Positions 53,587-55,014 of a stretch of DNA of 55,014 nucleotides are shown here, piece by piece; position 1 is the first letter of the stretch; each line of letters opens with the position of its first letter. A program made the translations under genes and the position numbers. The notes beneath the pieces are model-generated. The model was given only the letters and a program-made list of their open reading frames with translations. It did not search any database and had not been told where the DNA came from. The stretch comes from an uncultured Clostridium sp. (lineage in GTDB: Bacteria; Bacillota; Clostridia; Oscillospirales; Butyricicoccaceae): contig CANEGK010000014.1 of NCBI GenBank assembly GCA_947427035.1, forward strand, positions 1-55,014, in the 5' to 3' direction.

Positions 53587-55014
53587 TTAATGCTCGATAG
53601 AGGTCAGCGGAATCTGCTCCAGATCCCACGAACTGTCGGCGTGGATGGTGATGAGCTCGGCGCCGCGCTGCGCGGTGTCGTTTTCAATGCCGGGCATGGC
53701 AAGGTAGTCGATGCTCATGCCGTAGGTCAGGCGGATGCCCTTGTATTCGAGCGACATGTTGTTATAATGATCATGCCCGCAGAAAAGGCCGGTGGTGCTG
53801 CCCAGCTCCAGTATTTTGTCAAACAGGCCGCTGGGGTAGTCAGAGCAGCAGACCTTGTCCAGCATTTTTTCATTGTTCTCGCCAAAGAACCAGGTGACCT
53901 CGTCGCTGCCCTGCTCGTACAGCTTGTAGGCAGTGCGGTATTGCTGAAGCGGAATGTGGAAAAAAGCCAGCGAAGCGACGGTGCGGTTCTCCTGCGCGTT
54001 CAGACGTGCGATTTCGCCCGCGTACCAGTCAACCTGGTCGTCATGGATGTAGTCGTAAACATTGGGCCCCTCGCCCGTGTAGGCGTTGGAGTCGATGAGG
54101 AAAAGCGCGGTGTTGAGCGTGCCGTCACTGTTGCGCAGCTCGATCAGCTGGTTGTTGCGGCCCGTGACGGCGGGCTGGACGTAAGGATAGAGCAGATTGC
54201 CCGACGTTTTGTAGGACAGCGCCTTGTACGCCTCGTTCAAATCGGTTTTGGACATGGCCGCGATGCCCTCGGTGTCGTGGTTGCCATAGGTAAAAGCCCA
54301 CGGGACGCCGGTGTTGCGCATAAAAGCGGCGAACTGATTGACCGGCGCAAAGTTGTTGAGCGACAGGGACATGACGCCCAGGGGAAAGCACAGGTCGCCC
54401 GTGACAATGACCAGGTCAGGCCGGGTATACTCCAGCTCGGCAAAGCAGGCCTTGAGGGCTTTGATATCCTTGGTGTAGGAATAAAGGCTGCCGCCCAGAT
54501 GAATGTCGGTCAGGTGCAGGATTTTGAAATCGTCGGTCGCCGAGGTGATGGTGTAAACCCCCGTCTGTTCGTTGTAATCAATGTGGTGCTCGCCGTGCTG
54601 CACAACGGGCACCGCGTTGATGTATGGCTGGGTATACCAGGTGTCCCGCTGGAGCCAGCTGTAGCCGGACAGCAACAGAGCGGCGGCCGTGAAAAGGGCG
54701 ATTTTCGGTCGGTTGAAGACGATGTTTTTAAAGGTGATCCTTCTGCGCAGCGTGAGATTATAGGCCGGTATCAGGATGGCGAATAAAAGAATGCCGGCCA
54801 AAAGGAGGTTTACAGGGTAATCGAGGGTGTTTCGCAAAAAAACGGCGGCCAGCAGAACGGCCAGCCAGTAAAGGGCGGAAAAGATCGCCATTGCGCGGAG
54901 ATGCCGCCGGTAGGCGTCCTTTTTGGGCAGCCCGATTTTCCGGTATACCAGCTCAAAGCAAAGAAAGTTTTTTATGCACAGATACAGCGGGACTTCGATG
55001 AGGATGACGTTGGC
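53587..55014 (-). CDS. Membrane-anchored metallophosphoesterase (5' end outside window)
   Basis: The frame stays open to the window edge, giving at least 475 residues; an internal ATG at 54891 is not necessarily the start, because the preceding 41 codons continue a membrane-like sequence (PLYLCIKNFLCFELVYRKIG). Hydrophobic segments (FSALYWLAVLLAAVFL, LLLAGILLFAILIPAY, IALFTAAALLLSGYSWL) precede the phosphodiesterase domain. That domain has metal motifs LHLTDIHLGG, VIVTGDLCF, YGNHDTEG, FFHIPL and GLFCGHDHYNN. It resembles the calcineurin-like YkuE/YaeI group that acts on envelope lipids, but the substrate is unproven. Confidence 0.9.
   Translation of the reverse strand, partial: ANVILIEVPLYLCIKNFLCFELVYRKIGLPKKDAYRRHLRAMAIFSALYWLAVLLAAVFLRNTLDYPVNLLLAGILLFAILIPAYNLTLRRRITFKNIVFNRPKIALFTAAALLLSGYSWLQRDTWYTQPYINAVPVVQHGEHHIDYNEQTGVYTITSATDDFKILHLTDIHLGGSLYSYTKDIKALKACFAELEYTRPDLVIVTGDLCFPLGVMSLSLNNFAPVNQFAAFMRNTGVPWAFTYGNHDTEGIAAMSKTDLNEAYKALSYKTSGNLLYPYVQPAVTGRNNQLIELRNSDGTLNTALFLIDSNAYTGEGPNVYDYIHDDQVDWYAGEIARLNAQENRTVASLAFFHIPLQQYRTAYKLYEQGSDEVTWFFGENNEKMLDKVCCSDYPSGLFDKILELGSTTGLFCGHDHYNNMSLEYKGIRLTYGMSIDYLAMPGIENDTAQRGAELITIHADSSWDLEQIPLTSIEH

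Overview
This is a GC-rich chromosomal window from an anaerobic Gram-positive bacterium. It is most likely a member of the Clostridia, probably Oscillospirales (Oscillospiraceae/Ruminococcaceae-like). The reasons are the Firmicutes-type order of the S10-spc-alpha ribosomal super-operon (adk, map, a KOW-domain gene, infA, rpmJ, rpsM), zinc-type S14 and S4, proteins with triple SLH domains, and a B12-dependent glutamate fermentation cluster. The genus cannot be fixed by reading alone. No tRNA, rRNA or CRISPR array was found.

Layout. (1) 1-794: start of an alanine racemase gene. (2) 984-4894: a small serine recombinase gene, then a 162-bp segment bounded by two inverted 26-bp sites, then a two-gene operon for a secreted protein and an SLH protein. 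Each site is built like a Hin/Gin-type crossover site: two imperfect inverted half-sites around a GT dinucleotide. Between the sites lies a near-consensus promoter that now points away from the surface-protein genes. I read this as a DNA-inversion (phase-variation) switch caught in the OFF orientation; it is the most interesting element here. (3) 5122-9774 (minus): DUF1934 protein, argS, an S41 protease and an unrecognised protein. (4) 10171-14306: a Na+-pumping biotin decarboxylase operon (alpha, gamma, biotin carrier, beta) followed by a creatininase-family gene. (5) 14475-16912: an XRE-type membrane regulator and a second SLH protein.

(6) 17034-27876 holds almost all of the 3-methylaspartate pathway of glutamate fermentation. 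Two-subunit class I hydratase genes (probably mesaconase), a GntR regulator, glutamate mutase (sigma subunit, MutL, epsilon subunit), methylaspartate ammonia-lyase, and a citrate/citramalate lyase (citD, citE, citF) are encoded on the minus strand. A plus-strand gene for a P-loop protein with an alanyl-tRNA-synthetase-like SAD motif is embedded among them. In this setting the lyase probably cleaves citramalate to acetate and pyruvate. Near-consensus promoters precede fumA, gntR and glmS, and the gntR and glmS promoters share a TGTTCTA-type element that may be the GntR operator.

(7) 28061-30309: an adenine-N6 DNA methyltransferase next to an HNH nuclease, a candidate restriction-modification pair. 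(8) 30350-31197: two small membrane proteins. (9) 31371-47834: the ribosomal super-operon from rpsJ to rplQ, with a promoter, a leader of about 330 nt, several long hairpin-rich spacers (notably 38664-38938 before rpsH) and a strong terminator. (10) 48056-52445: amidohydrolase, S9 peptidase and RluA-type pseudouridine synthase. (11) 52708-55014 (minus): an AT-richer GIY-YIG nuclease gene and a membrane metallophosphoesterase that continues beyond the window.
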